This document shows, piece by piece, positions 25,522 to 39,698 of a stretch of 64,000 nucleotides of DNA. The stretch comes from Glycomyces tritici (GTDB taxonomy: Bacteria; Actinomycetota; Actinomycetes; Mycobacteriales; Micromonosporaceae). Location: NCBI RefSeq assembly GCF_030403505.1, contig NZ_JAUEMJ010000011.1:124001-188000 (forward strand), read 5' to 3'. The notes beneath the pieces are model-generated. The model did not search any database, was not told where the DNA came from, and saw nothing but the letters and a program-made list of their open reading frames with translations. The stretch's first letter is position 1, and every line of letters begins with the position of its first letter. The position numbers were made by a program, and so were the translations under genes.

Positions 25522-27576
25522 CTAGGAGGCCGTTCCGGTCACTGTCGTGCCGTTCTTGACGACCGTGTAGTCGACCGACTCGCCGCCCCAGAGGTGGTAC
25601 GTGATCGTGACGGGTTCGCCGTCCCTGATCGCGTTGACGAAGGCGCTCGGAACGGTGATCGAGCCGTTGATGTAGTCCGGCAGCCAGCTCACCTGCGACT
25701 CCTGGAACGCGGTCCACTCGGCGGGGCCGGCGTTCGAGCCGTCCGCGTAGTGGGCCTCCATCTGCTCGATGTGGTCGCCATTCCACTGCGTCGGGATGAC
25801 GAGCGAGCCCGTCCCGGTCGCGTCCGAGAGGACGGCCTGGTCGAAGGTGATGATGTTGATGCGCCACGGGACGCCCGCGGAGAAGCGGGCCTCGATGGTG
25901 GCGTTGGTGCCGTAGGCCCGGTCGCCCGCGAGCCGGGTGAGGGTCGCGGCCTTGAAGGTCAGCGTGTCACCCGAGAGCGTGTAGTCGGTGCCCTCGACGA
26001 GCTGCGTGTCCCCGTCCCACACGCCCTCGAACTCGAGGCCGTTGAGGTCCAGCGTCTGCGACACGTCGCCGATGGTGCCGGCCTTCTCGAGGTAGATCCG
26101 GTCGAACGAGGTCGCACCCGAGCGGGTCGTCCAGCTGGCGGAGATCCGGTCCTGGAGGTACGGGTCGTGCCACTCCAGGGTGTTGCGGTTGAGGAACTGG
26201 ATCGCGTCCCAGATCATCGTCGTGAAGTGGTACTCACGGGCCTGGAACTGCACGTCCTCGAAGAACTTCAGCATCTCCCCGTACTCGACCACCTGGGGAC
26301 CGGTCACGCCGTAGTTCAGGATCGCCCACTCGCCCACGATGACCGGGATGCCGTTCGCCGTGAAGGTGTCGTGCGTACGCTTGAACGCGCCCGCGAGGTC
26401 CGCCTGGGACTGCTCCTCGTAGGTCGGGAACCCGGCGACGTTCACCGAGAACGGCCAGAACCCGTAGTAGTGGATCGTCGCGGCGACCATGTCGTCGTCG
26501 AGGCTGTCGATCATGGCCTTGACCGGGTCGAGGCGCTCCTGCGCGGCGTTGGTGTGCAGCGTCGGCAGGACCAGGAGACGGTCGTCGTTGCCGCCGCCGG
26601 AACCGCGGACGATGTCGTAGAAGACCTGGTTGAGCTCCTCGTTGTACAGGTCGCCCGCATCGTTCTCGGTGCCCGCGAACTGCGGTTCGTTATTGCTCTC
26701 GAACGACAGCCCTTCCGGGTAGTCCTTGAAGCGGGTCGCGATCTGCGTCCACATCGACTCGAACTTCGCCATCACGTTGTCGTGGTCGTTCGGCAGCTCG
26801 TCGAGCCACATCCACGAGTCGTGGTGGAGGTTGATCATGACCTGGAGGTCGTTCTCCAAGGCCCAGTCCACGACCTGAGCGACGCGCTCCATGCGCTCGG
26901 GCGCGATCGCGTAGTCCGGACCCGGGCCGGTGAACTCGTCCCAGGTGACGGGCAGGCGGATCGAGTTGTACCCCTCAGCCTTGTAGGTCTGGAGCAGTTC
27001 CTCGGTGATCATCGGGTTGCCCCAGGCGGTCTCGCCGCCCAGCGCGTCGAGGGTGTTGCCGATGTTCGTGCTCGGCTCCATGTCCGCGACCTGGTCCACG
27101 GCGTTGTCCCACTCCTGCGGGCCGCCCGTGGGGGTCTCGGTGGGCTCGCCGGTGGTGCCGTCGCAGAGGCGGCCGTTGAGGCGGAACTCGGTCGGGTCGG
27201 TGTTCTCACCGGACCAGGAGCCGGTGAACCCGAACGAAGTCGAGTCGCCGGTGGCGACCTTGGCGTTGTAGCCCAGGTTCTCCGCCTTCACGGCGTCGCC
27301 CGAGGGGGTGTGCTTCGCGTTCCACATGTTCGTGACGCGCTGACCGTCGGGCCAGGACCACTCGAGGCTCCAGCCGTCCACCGCCTCACCGAGGTTGGTG
27401 ACCTCGACATCGGCGATGAAACCACCGGGCCATTCGCCGGTGACCTCGTATTCGACCTCGCAGCCTTGGGCTGCTTGGGCGCTGACCGCGCCGACCAGAC
27501 CGGCCGTCATGGCGGTGACGGCGGCCGTGGCGATCACGCCGAGGCGCAGCCGTCTACGGACAGTGGTTGGACTCAT
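25522..27576 (-). CDS. Secreted endoglucanase: CBM2-GH5-X2
   Basis: 684 residues from the ATG at 27576 (AAGGAG 6 nt upstream; earlier in-frame starts add 18 residues). Order: signal peptide (1-35), CBM2 (~38-138, Cys pair C39/C138), short Pro/Thr linker, GH5 catalytic domain (~155-480), a CBM_X2/Ig-like module (~488-590, LEKAGTIGDVSQTLDLNG ... GTDYTLSGDTLTF) and a C-terminal X2-associated ~95-residue domain. Acid/base glutamate in SNNEP (E297), nucleophile in VIVGEW (E416). It cleaves cellulose-type glucans outside the cell. Its modules differ from the other GH5 gene, suggesting complementary substrates. It reads alone from the promoter at 27663-27692. Confidence 0.92.
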   Translation of the reverse strand: MSPTTVRRRLRLGVIATAAVTAMTAGLVGAVSAQAAQGCEVEYEVTGEWPGGFIADVEVTNLGEAVDGWSLEWSWPDGQRVTNMWNAKHTPSGDAVKAENLGYNAKVATGDSTSFGFTGSWSGENTDPTEFRLNGRLCDGTTGEPTETPTGGPQEWDNAVDQVADMEPSTNIGNTLDALGGETAWGNPMITEELLQTYKAEGYNSIRLPVTWDEFTGPGPDYAIAPERMERVAQVVDWALENDLQVMINLHHDSWMWLDELPNDHDNVMAKFESMWTQIATRFKDYPEGLSFESNNEPQFAGTENDAGDLYNEELNQVFYDIVRGSGGGNDDRLLVLPTLHTNAAQERLDPVKAMIDSLDDDMVAATIHYYGFWPFSVNVAGFPTYEEQSQADLAGAFKRTHDTFTANGIPVIVGEWAILNYGVTGPQVVEYGEMLKFFEDVQFQAREYHFTTMIWDAIQFLNRNTLEWHDPYLQDRISASWTTRSGATSFDRIYLEKAGTIGDVSQTLDLNGLEFEGVWDGDTQLVEGTDYTLSGDTLTFKAATLTRLAGDRAYGTNATIEARFSAGVPWRINIITFDQAVLSDATGTGSLVIPTQWNGDHIEQMEAHYADGSNAGPAEWTAFQESQVSWLPDYINGSITVPSAFVNAIRDGEPVTITYHLWGGESVDYTVVKNGTTVTGTAS

Positions 27577-27658
27577 TCGGGACTCCTTGCAGGAGAAGGG
27601 ATTCATAAAGAAAGGGGGGTTCGGAAGCATCGAGGCATGTAGATTCCTGCTCGATTTC

Positions 27659-27692
27659 GAGTACGGTACTCAACCGCCGATGAGTTTGTCAA
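27659..27692 (-). promoter_or_regulatory. Promoter and palindromic operator of the GH5-X2 gene
   Basis: Minus strand TTGACA (27687-27692), 18 nt, TACCGT (27663-27668). The -10 is covered by the inverted repeat GAGTAC-G-GTACTC (27659-27671), a likely repressor site. No CebR-type box is present here, unlike the other cellulase. Confidence 0.55.
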
Positions 27693-31398
<3,706 letters not shown>

Positions 31399-31413
31399 TC
31401 GCCGAGCGCCGGC

Positions 31414-31548
31414 GCCGATCGGCGCCGAGATCCCCTCGCTGACCCACTTGTAGACGCCGCCGTTCCAGCCTGAGTCCAGCTCGACCGACACGAGCGAGGT
31501 CGGCAGCTGGTACAGGAAGACCGCGGCGAGCCCGTAGACCGCCATCAA
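31414..31548 (-). pseudogene. Fragment of an APC-superfamily amino-acid permease
   Basis: About 45 codons read MAVYGLAAVFLYQLPTSLVS then VELDSGWNGGVYKWVSEGIS, matching the second to third helices of APC permeases (PxALVSAELATGWxGGVYVWV). No other part of the roughly 500-residue transporter is present. It sits in the gap between the convergent lacZ and split-barrel genes. Confidence 0.6.
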
Positions 31549-31612
31549 GGGGCGGCGCGCAGACTCGCGACCGAGCTCGTGATGGCTGCGTATGTCTCGT
31601 CGTCCAGCGAGG

Positions 31613-32029
31613 TCAGCTCCCCGTCGTGAGACGCAGGCCCGTCACTGCTTGCGGTTCGATGGCGATGACCATGTCCAAGGGGTGCTTCATCCAGGACTGG
31701 ACCTGCAACGCGAGCTGCTCTGCGTGGGGATCGCGTGAGATGTCGGTGGCGGTGCCCGTGACGAGCACGCTCCAGCCGAGCCGGGTGCGCGGCTCGATCT
31801 CATCGGCCTGATAGGTCACCCGCGAGTCCGCTTGATGCCTTATCGCCCGTCCGAGCGCGGAGGTGTGTCGCGTGTAGATGATGATGCGGCCGTCGAGCAC
31901 GACGTGGTTGAGCGGCCGAATGGTGGGGACGCCATCGGAGAGGAAGGCGACGCGCCCGAACCCGGCACGGCCGAGCAGTTCGAGCGCGAGCTTCGGGTCG
32001 AGTTCGACGGGGACTCGCTGGCTCTCCAT
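31613..32029 (-). CDS. FMN/F420 split-barrel (pyridoxamine oxidase-like) protein 1
   Basis: 138 residues from the ATG at 32029 (AAGGAA upstream). The split beta-barrel pattern is clear: LELLGRAGFGRVAFLSDGVPTIRPLNHVVLDGRIIIYTRHTSALG, then GWSVLVTGTATDI and MVIAIEPQAVTGLRL. This subgroup is common in actinobacterial hypoxia/dormancy regulons. It is a close paralogue of the gene at 37093, with equal length and conserved motifs. It lies back to back with the first universal stress protein gene, with a DevR-like palindrome between them. Enzymatic activity unproven; FMN or F420 binding is expected from the fold. Confidence 0.85.
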   Translation of the reverse strand: MESQRVPVELDPKLALELLGRAGFGRVAFLSDGVPTIRPLNHVVLDGRIIIYTRHTSALGRAIRHQADSRVTYQADEIEPRTRLGWSVLVTGTATDISRDPHAEQLALQVQSWMKHPLDMVIAIEPQAVTGLRLTTGS

Positions 32030-32117
32030 TGCTTTCCTTCGCGACGATCTGGAAACACCGCGACCGAGCGGATGCGGTCTCCGAAGTCGCGACTGGCCGG
32101 GAACCGGCCAGGCACGC

Positions 32118-32135
32118 AAGGGCAGGCCGGCCCTT
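32118..32135. promoter_or_regulatory. DevR/OsdR-like palindrome 1
   Basis: AAGGGC-AGGCCG-GCCCTT is a 6-bp perfect inverted repeat with GC-rich centre, between the divergent split-barrel and USP genes. It resembles the GGGnCnnnnGnCCC class of DosR/DevR-type dormancy boxes. Confidence 0.45.
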
Positions 32136-32378
32136 CGTGATTCGACCGTATCAAGGTTCCGGGTGGCAGGCCGTCGAACGTTCGATCGCATGCCCGGGCA
32201 TCAATCAGGGCGCGATTGTTGGGCGTTCGCAGCCGTCCGCATATCCCAGTTGGGAACGCCTGCGTCATTGCGACGAGCCGCATCAGGAGCCGTACTGGGC
32301 AAGGATGCCAATTCGCAGCTTCACCTCAGGATTGCGGACAGACTGGAGCCGAGGACGGAGATCGAGGGGGCACTGCCG

Positions 32379-33110
32379 ATGTCACGCGTTGTAGTGGGCA
32401 TTGACGGCTCGCCGTCGTCGATCGCGGCCTTTCGCTGGGCGCTGAAGCAGGCGAAAGCGACCGGGGCTGAAGTCGAGGCGGTTCACGCTTGGCAGTTCCC
32501 GATCAGTTTCGGAGCGCCCGTGGCGCTACTGCCCGGGGAGGACATCGCCGCTGAAGCAGGGACTGCGCTGGCCGACGCCATCGAGCACGCCACAGCCGCT
32601 GATTCCGGGGTGACGGTCCACCGTCTGGTCGTGCTTGGCGATCCTGCCAGCGTCCTGCTCGGCAGGGCAGAGGGCGCGGATCTGCTCGTGGTCGGCGACC
32701 GCGGCTACGGCGGGTTCGCCCGCTCGCTGCTCGGGTCGGTCAGCCAGCACTGCATCCATCACGCGGCCTGCCCCGTCGTCGTCATCCGCGACGGACAAGA
32801 GCAGGCCGGGTTACAGCGAGGAAGTGGAAGCCATGTCGGATCGTGTGCGACGCCAAGGAGGCATCGTGGTCGGGGTGGACGGTTCGCCTTCGTCGCGACG
32901 GGCCCTGGACTGGGCGTTGCGGCAGGCCGATGCCACCGGCTTGAAGGTCGTGGCCGTGCTGGCCTGGCGGGCGCCGACCGGCTACGGGACCGGGGCGCTC
33001 GTAGCGCAGGGTGTGGACTGGGCGGACGAGGCGAGGGTTTCGCTGGAGGCGATCGTCGCGCCCGCTTCAGCACCGTGGCCGCAGGTGCCCGTCGAGCAGC
33101 GGGTCCTTGA
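32379..33110 (+). CDS. Universal stress protein 1, with read-through tail
   Basis: 243 residues from the ATG at 32379 (AGGGGG upstream). Residues 1-~145 form one USP domain: VVVGIDGSPSSIAAFRWALKQA, and the ATP-binding loop VVGDRGYGGFARSLLGSVSQHCIHHAACPVVVI. USP domains normally end here, but no stop follows. The frame runs on ~100 residues through the next USP gene in another frame, giving arginine/glycine-rich sequence with no resemblance to a protein. A lost stop codon or a small indel near 32810 (or a sequencing error) is likely. It overlaps USP 2 by 278 nt. Confidence 0.75.
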   Translation: MSRVVVGIDGSPSSIAAFRWALKQAKATGAEVEAVHAWQFPISFGAPVALLPGEDIAAEAGTALADAIEHATAADSGVTVHRLVVLGDPASVLLGRAEGADLLVVGDRGYGGFARSLLGSVSQHCIHHAACPVVVIRDGQEQAGLQRGSGSHVGSCATPRRHRGRGGRFAFVATGPGLGVAAGRCHRLEGRGRAGLAGADRLRDRGARSAGCGLGGRGEGFAGGDRRARFSTVAAGARRAAGP

Positions 33111-33276
33111 AGGGCACCCGGCCGAGATCCTGCTCGCCCAGGCCCGAAGCGCCGACCTCCTCGTCGTGGGCAGCCGAGGCCACGGCGGGTTCGCAGGGGC
33201 ACTGCTCGGCTCGGTGAGCAATCACTGCGTCCACCACGCGACCTGTCCCGTCGTCGTCGTCCACGACAGGGCATGA
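32833..33276 (+). CDS. Universal stress protein 2
   Basis: 147 residues, start ATG at 32833 with GAGGAAG 10-15 nt upstream. One USP domain: GGIVVGVDGSPSSRRALDWALRQADATG, and the ATP-binding G-2x-G-9x-GS motif in VVGSRGHGGFAGALLGSVSNHCVHHATCPVVVV. USPs of this kind bind ATP and accompany growth arrest under hypoxia and other stresses. It shares its transcript with USP 1. The proximity of three USPs, two split-barrel proteins, a flavodoxin and PPDK suggests one stress regulon. Confidence 0.9.
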   Translation: MSDRVRRQGGIVVGVDGSPSSRRALDWALRQADATGLKVVAVLAWRAPTGYGTGALVAQGVDWADEARVSLEAIVAPASAPWPQVPVEQRVLEGHPAEILLAQARSADLLVVGSRGHGGFAGALLGSVSNHCVHHATCPVVVVHDRA

Positions 33277-33290
33277 GCACACGAGCGGCC

Positions 33291-33812
33291 TCAGCCCTCT
33301 GCGGGGCCACTCGTCGAGTGCGCCGCCGCTGCGATCGCAGTCGCCCAAGAGCGGACGCGGTCGAGCTGACCCGGTACCAGTGGTCCGAGGGTCTTCTCGA
33401 CCATGAAGCTCGCAGGGCGCGCGATGATCGCGAAGCCGCTGCGGCGCAGCCTGCGGGTCGCGGCGCGAGCAGCGGACCCGGGCACGTGGCTGATCCGTGT
33501 GTCGAAGGCGGCCGCCCGCGTGCCGGGGGCGGCTTTGGCCGCCTCAAGCCATTCCCGGACGCCGATCCCGGTGGAGACCAGTTCGTCCGGCGTCATGCCT
33601 GCGGCCTCTTGGCGTGAAGACGGGCGGCTCAACGTGAACCCGTGTGTAGGGGCGCCGAGCACCACCAGGCCGATGGAGGCGTCGATTGACGCCGGTGCCT
33701 CGCCGGCTTCGTAGAGCTCGACCTCCATGTGCTTCGCGAGTTCCTCCGAAAGGGCTTCGGCGACGGTCCTCGTGTTGCCGAACATCGATTCGTAGATCAC
33801 TGCGGCTCGCAT
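33291..33812 (-). CDS. Flavodoxin-family protein
   Basis: 173 residues. The phosphate-binding loop is VIYESMFGNTRTVAEAL, with APTHGFTLSRPSSRQ and GVREWLEAAKAAPGTRAAAFDTRISHVPGSAARAATRRLRRSGF further on, as in FMN-binding flavodoxins of actinobacterial stress regulons. It is a one-electron carrier, presumably working with oxidoreductases when ferredoxin or oxygen is limiting. It is transcribed away from its divergent neighbour and lies 109 bp downstream of the PPDK gene on the same strand. An AAAGGCGG box precedes the start. Confidence 0.87.
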   Translation of the reverse strand: MRAAVIYESMFGNTRTVAEALSEELAKHMEVELYEAGEAPASIDASIGLVVLGAPTHGFTLSRPSSRQEAAGMTPDELVSTGIGVREWLEAAKAAPGTRAAAFDTRISHVPGSAARAATRRLRRSGFAIIARPASFMVEKTLGPLVPGQLDRVRSWATAIAAAAHSTSGPAEG

Positions 33813-33921
33813 GGCGACCGCCTTTCTGCAGTTGGGAATGGACTTGGGCCCGGCCCCGACTTTGGAGCCGGGCCTCGTGCGAATCCCGATCGGGCGTCCG
33901 CGTCGTGGAGCAGCGCTCGGC

Positions 33922-36624
<2,703 letters not shown>

Positions 36625-37092
36625 CGCAGTGCCTTTCTTCGTCAGGTGCTCATGGTTCATTTGATGCCCGAACCGGCCCGTCCAGCTTGGGCCCATCGGG
36701 ACTGGCGGGGGGAGCTAACGGTCCGAAAGCATCGGCCGTCGGGCGCCGGGACGGTCGCGGAGGCTCCGGGCGAGCGGGTCGGGTTCATCGCCGATGCGGG
36801 CAAGTCGGAGCTTGATGTCGACGGCTTGGACGCCGCAGGGGGCGGGTATGACCGGGTTGACGATGCCGCGGCGCGTTCGACGAAGGCGTCGACCATCGGC
36901 TGGACGAGCACTGCGGCGTCTTCGTCGCCGGGGATGGGCGCGACCACGAGGTGGCACCTACGCTCGCCGCCCCGCGTTCGCGCGATCCGGCCGCGTAACG
37001 CTGCTACGGTCGAATCGAGGGCGCGAGCCGCCTGTCATGGAACCGAGCCGCCACCGGCGAGACCGCCGGCGGCAGGCAGCGCGGAGGCTGAT
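36625..37092. other. 468-bp region holding a ligase remnant and divergent promoters
   Basis: Upstream of both ppdK and the second split-barrel gene. Apart from the ATP-grasp ligase fossil at 36715-36947 no gene is seen. GGGCCC-containing segments (for example 36688-36693) may belong to stress-regulator sites. Confidence 0.4.
36715..36947 (-). pseudogene. Collapsed ATP-grasp acyl-CoA ligase (ADP-forming) remnant
   Basis: Two short segments in different frames join near 36870. The first (PGDEDAAVLVQPMVDAFVE) matches the ATP-grasp_5 strand VLVQxMVxGGVELIVG. The second (IVNPVIPAPCGVQAVDIKLR) matches the C-terminal ELDLNPVxVxPxGVxAVDARxR of the same domain, and then a stop. In an intact gene these are about 130 residues apart, so an internal deletion plus frameshift fused them. 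Intact acetate-CoA ligase/GNAT fusion genes are typical members of actinomycete dormancy clusters. Confidence 0.55.
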
Positions 37093-37509
37093 GTGGAGCA
37101 CGAGCGAGAGCCGGTCCGACTGGAGCCCAAAGTCGCGATGGGGTACCTGATCCACGCCGAGTACGGGCGCGTCGCGTTCGTCGTCGACGGGCTGCCGGTC
37201 ATCAGGCCGCTGAACCACGCCGTGGTCGATGGCGAGATCGTCGTGTACACCCACCACGCCTCGGCGTTCGCCGAAGCCGTCAAAGCGCAGCCGGGACTGC
37301 CCGTCTCGTACCAGTCCGACGAGATCAAGGCCCACAGCCACTTCGGCTGGAGCGTGCTGGTCACCGGCACCGCGACCGACGTCTCCGACCACCCCCGCGC
37401 CGCGCAGCTGGGCAGGCAGGTCCAGTCGTGGATCGACCGGCCCCACGACATGGTCATCGCCATCCATCCCCGCGAAGTGACCGGCCTGCGCCTGAGCATC
37501 ACCCACTGA
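37093..37509 (+). CDS. FMN/F420 split-barrel (pyridoxamine oxidase-like) protein 2
   Basis: 138 residues from the GTG at 37093 (GGAGG 5-6 nt upstream). Its motifs run parallel to the protein at 31613: EYGRVAFVVDGLPVIRPLNH, IVVYTHHASAFAEAV, GWSVLVTGTATDV, HPREVTGLRLS. The two are clear paralogues at the two ends of the stress island. Split barrels of this kind bind FMN or F420 and reduce or trap small molecules. It is upstream of USP 3 with a DevR-like half palindrome between. Confidence 0.87.
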   Translation: MEHEREPVRLEPKVAMGYLIHAEYGRVAFVVDGLPVIRPLNHAVVDGEIVVYTHHASAFAEAVKAQPGLPVSYQSDEIKAHSHFGWSVLVTGTATDVSDHPRAAQLGRQVQSWIDRPHDMVIAIHPREVTGLRLSITH

Positions 37510-37548
37510 GCCCGCTTCCGCTTCTCGTGACCACCGGCCCCAGGGCGA

Positions 37549-37562
37549 GGGACCTTCGGCAC
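37549..37562 (+). promoter_or_regulatory. DevR-like box upstream of USP 3
   Basis: GGGACCTTCGGCAC resembles the GGGACTTTnGGCCC form of actinobacterial DosR/DevR boxes. It lies ~130 nt upstream of the USP 3 start and ~55 nt upstream of the USP relic. Confidence 0.4.
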
Positions 37563-37616
37563 TGATTCAGCGCCCCCGCCGCGGCGAGACTGGAGACCGA
37601 GAGGAAGGAGCGGGTC

Positions 37617-37667
37617 ATGTCGAACCGCAATCAAGAGCGGGGCATCGTCGTCGGTGTCGTCGCATAA
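37617..37667 (+). pseudogene. 16-codon relic of a universal stress protein
   Basis: ATG with a strong GAGGAAGGAG site reads MSNRNQERGIVVGVVA then TAA. GIVVGV is the first strand of the USP domain (compare GGIVVGVDGSPSS in USP 2), after which the sequence breaks off. It could now serve as a leader peptide for USP 3, which starts 11 nt further on. Confidence 0.55.
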
Positions 37668-37678
37668 GGAGCAACGAA

Positions 37679-38110
37679 ATGGTGGATCAGGTACCCGAAC
37701 GCATCGTCGTAGCGATCGACGGCTCGCCGGCGTCGCTCGACGCCCTACGGTGGGCGATCGACCATGCCGATCGTCTCGGCGCCGTCGTCGAGGCACTGCA
37801 CGTCTGGCAGATCCCCAACGAGTACGGCGTCCCGATCACGAGAGTGCCCGGCGAGAACTTCGAGGGCACGGCCAAACGCGCCCTGCAGGGCTCGATCGAC
37901 GAAGTCCTCGCCGGCCGGACCGATGCACCGGTCGAGGCGGCGACCCTCCAGGGGTATCCGCCCAAGATCCTGGTCGAGCGCTCGAAGACCGCGGACCTGC
38001 TGGTCGTCGGCAGCCGCGGGCGAGGCGCGTTCGCCGGCACCCTGCTCGGTTCCGTCAGCCTCCACTGCGTCACCCACGCCGAATGCCCGGTCGTCGTCGT
38101 CCGGGGCTGA
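37679..38110 (+). CDS. Universal stress protein 3
   Basis: 143 residues, AAGGAG 6 nt before the ATG. Single USP domain: IVVAIDGSPASLDALRWAIDHADRLG and the nucleotide loop VVGSRGRGAFAGTLLGSVSLHCVTHAECPVVVV. More diverged from USP 1 and 2 than they are from each other. It follows a 16-codon USP relic by 11 nt, so an upstream USP gene has been deleted. A strong hairpin terminator ends the transcript. Confidence 0.9.
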   Translation: MVDQVPERIVVAIDGSPASLDALRWAIDHADRLGAVVEALHVWQIPNEYGVPITRVPGENFEGTAKRALQGSIDEVLAGRTDAPVEAATLQGYPPKILVERSKTADLLVVGSRGRGAFAGTLLGSVSLHCVTHAECPVVVVRG

Positions 38111-38119
38111 ACACGATGG

Positions 38120-38160
38120 ACACGCTTGGGCCGCGACCGATGGTCGCGGCCCGTGCGTGT
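38120..38160 (+). terminator. Hairpin terminator of USP 3
   Basis: 11-bp stem GGGCCGCGACC/GGTCGCGGCCC (38128-38138, 38142-38152), with a 3-nt loop, extended by ACACGC/GCGTGT outer pairing. Confidence 0.75.
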
Positions 38161-38169
38161 CCGTTTAGA

Positions 38170-38185
38170 AGGGACCGAAGTCCCT
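38170..38185. promoter_or_regulatory. DevR/DosR-like perfect palindrome
   Basis: AGGGAC-CGAA-GTCCCT. This is the most DosR-like site in the island (GGGAC...GTCCC), yet it lies downstream of USP 3 and 181 bp from the end of the next gene, with no gene start nearby. Confidence 0.5.
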
Positions 38186-38294
38186 GCATCCGGAGCATTT
38201 GGTCGCTGTGACGGCACCGCTCGAACTGGTGACATGGAGTGACCGGCCGCGGCATCGACGGGCGGCCTCCATGCTCGACAGTGACGCGGCATTG

Positions 38295-38324
38295 GCGGCC
38301 GGTACCTGCGCAGGTTCCGGCCGC
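38295..38324 (-). terminator. 30-bp near-perfect palindrome, terminator
   Basis: GCGGCCGGTACCTGC pairs with the following 15 nt with a single mismatch and no loop, 27 bp past the stop of the minus-strand multi-domain gene. Confidence 0.6.
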
Positions 38325-38350
38325 AGTCGAAGGAAGTGCCCCAGCAGGAG

Positions 38351-39625
38351 TCAGGCGGACTTGCCCCAGTCCTCGGCGAAGAGGCCGTAGAGCTTCTCGT
38401 GCGCGGAGTTCTTGTCAGGGAACGCCACCTGCACTTGGACGTGCAGCTCCTTCCCGGCGAAGATGATGTGCTTGCCCTGCTCGGGCGGCGGGGAACCGAG
38501 GAGGACGGTCCCGTCGGCGCCATCCTTGATGATCACGCCCCAGAACGTGTCGGTGAACATCTTGGCGAGGTGCGCCTTCGCGGGGAGCTGCTTGAATCCC
38601 AACCGCCACCGTTCAACGGACTTGGTGTCGGCGGTCAGGACGATGTTGTAGGAGTACACGTGCTCTTCGACGCCGCTGGTGGTGTCCGACCAGCTTCCGG
38701 AGAACTGGTAGGTGACGTTGAGGTTCTGCTTCTCGACGGTGAAGGTGGTCCGCGCCTCGGTGGACCGGATGCCGCCGGAGACGGCGGTGGCGTGGACGGT
38801 GTGCTCGCCGAGCGCCCATGCTTCGGCGTGGGCGTACGCCCACATGTCGCCGGTGACCGGCACGGTGCCGAGGGCGGTGTCGCCGTCTTTGAGTTCGACG
38901 GCGCCTGCGTGGAATGCGTGCCCCTCGATGTGCGCCGAGTCGTCGACGTGCGCGCCGTTCTTCGGGGTGGTGATCTGCACGGTCGCGGTGGGTTTCACCA
39001 GGTAGAAGTTGCGGTAGGCGCGGCCGGACTTCGCGCTGCCGTGCACGGCGAGGACAGCGAGTTCATGCTTGCCCTCGCTCCAGTCGGTGCTGGGCGTGAA
39101 GGTCCACTGGCCGTTGGAGACCGGAACGGTGCCGATGAGCTTGAGCTCGTCGTAGATCTCGACCTTGTCGACCGCCCCGGGGGCGGTGCCCGAGACGTGC
39201 TGCGTGGCGTTCTCGACCTTGGCATCGGCGAGCGGCTGGTCGATGACCGGCACCGGTACGACTTCTTTGTACGCGAGGGCGGACTGCGGCTGGTCGTTCC
39301 ACGTGCCGGTGCGGCTTCCGGGCAGCTTGTACTTCGTGAGGTCGGCGATCTCGCTCTTCGCCGGCACGGGGAAGCGGTGGCCGCCCTGGTCGATCTTGGT
39401 GAACAGGGCGTTTTCCTCGTTGGTGCCGTTGACGACGGAGGAGACGCCGTCGTCGGACTGGTTGAAGCCGTGTTCTGAGAAGTTGTTCGAGGTCGATCCG
39501 GCAGGGATGACGAGGATGGAGGTTCGGGGGCCGTCGACATTGAAGTTGATGTCGGCGAACAGGCAGAACGTGTTGGGCGGGCATTGGTCTTTGCCCCTGC
39601 CGTGGATGACGTACGGTTCGGTCAC
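38351..39625 (-). CDS. Leaderless I36/crystallin-like + Ig-like multidomain protein
   Basis: 424 residues from the GTG at 39625 (GGAAGGG upstream). Residues 1-~85 resemble the peptidase-inhibitor I36/beta-gamma-crystallin-like fold (CPPNTFCLFADINFN ... GVSSVVNGT). Two Ig-like beta-sandwiches follow (~125-205 and ~215-300, each with a WTF or MWAY strand motif). The last ~120 residues (YSYNIVLTADTKSVERWRLG, FWGVIIKDGADGTVLLG) look like another beta-sandwich with some likeness to carbohydrate-binding modules. No signal peptide or membrane segment is present, unusual for such adhesive-looking domains. Function unknown; toxin, adhesin or binding protein released by a non-classical route are all possible. 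Confidence 0.65.
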   Translation of the reverse strand: MTEPYVIHGRGKDQCPPNTFCLFADINFNVDGPRTSILVIPAGSTSNNFSEHGFNQSDDGVSSVVNGTNEENALFTKIDQGGHRFPVPAKSEIADLTKYKLPGSRTGTWNDQPQSALAYKEVVPVPVIDQPLADAKVENATQHVSGTAPGAVDKVEIYDELKLIGTVPVSNGQWTFTPSTDWSEGKHELAVLAVHGSAKSGRAYRNFYLVKPTATVQITTPKNGAHVDDSAHIEGHAFHAGAVELKDGDTALGTVPVTGDMWAYAHAEAWALGEHTVHATAVSGGIRSTEARTTFTVEKQNLNVTYQFSGSWSDTTSGVEEHVYSYNIVLTADTKSVERWRLGFKQLPAKAHLAKMFTDTFWGVIIKDGADGTVLLGSPPPEQGKHIIFAGKELHVQVQVAFPDKNSAHEKLYGLFAEDWGKSA

Positions 39626-39698
39626 GTCGATTCCCTTCCTGTTGTCAGGATTGTGCGGTAGATGACGTTGTATGCCGGTATCCACCGCATAGGCAAGA

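Noticed and set aside
33842..33872. GC-rich inverted segment upstream of the flavodoxin as a DevR box
   Set aside because: GGGCCCGGCCCC-type sequence is too common at this GC content and lacks the GGGAC/GTCCC arms.
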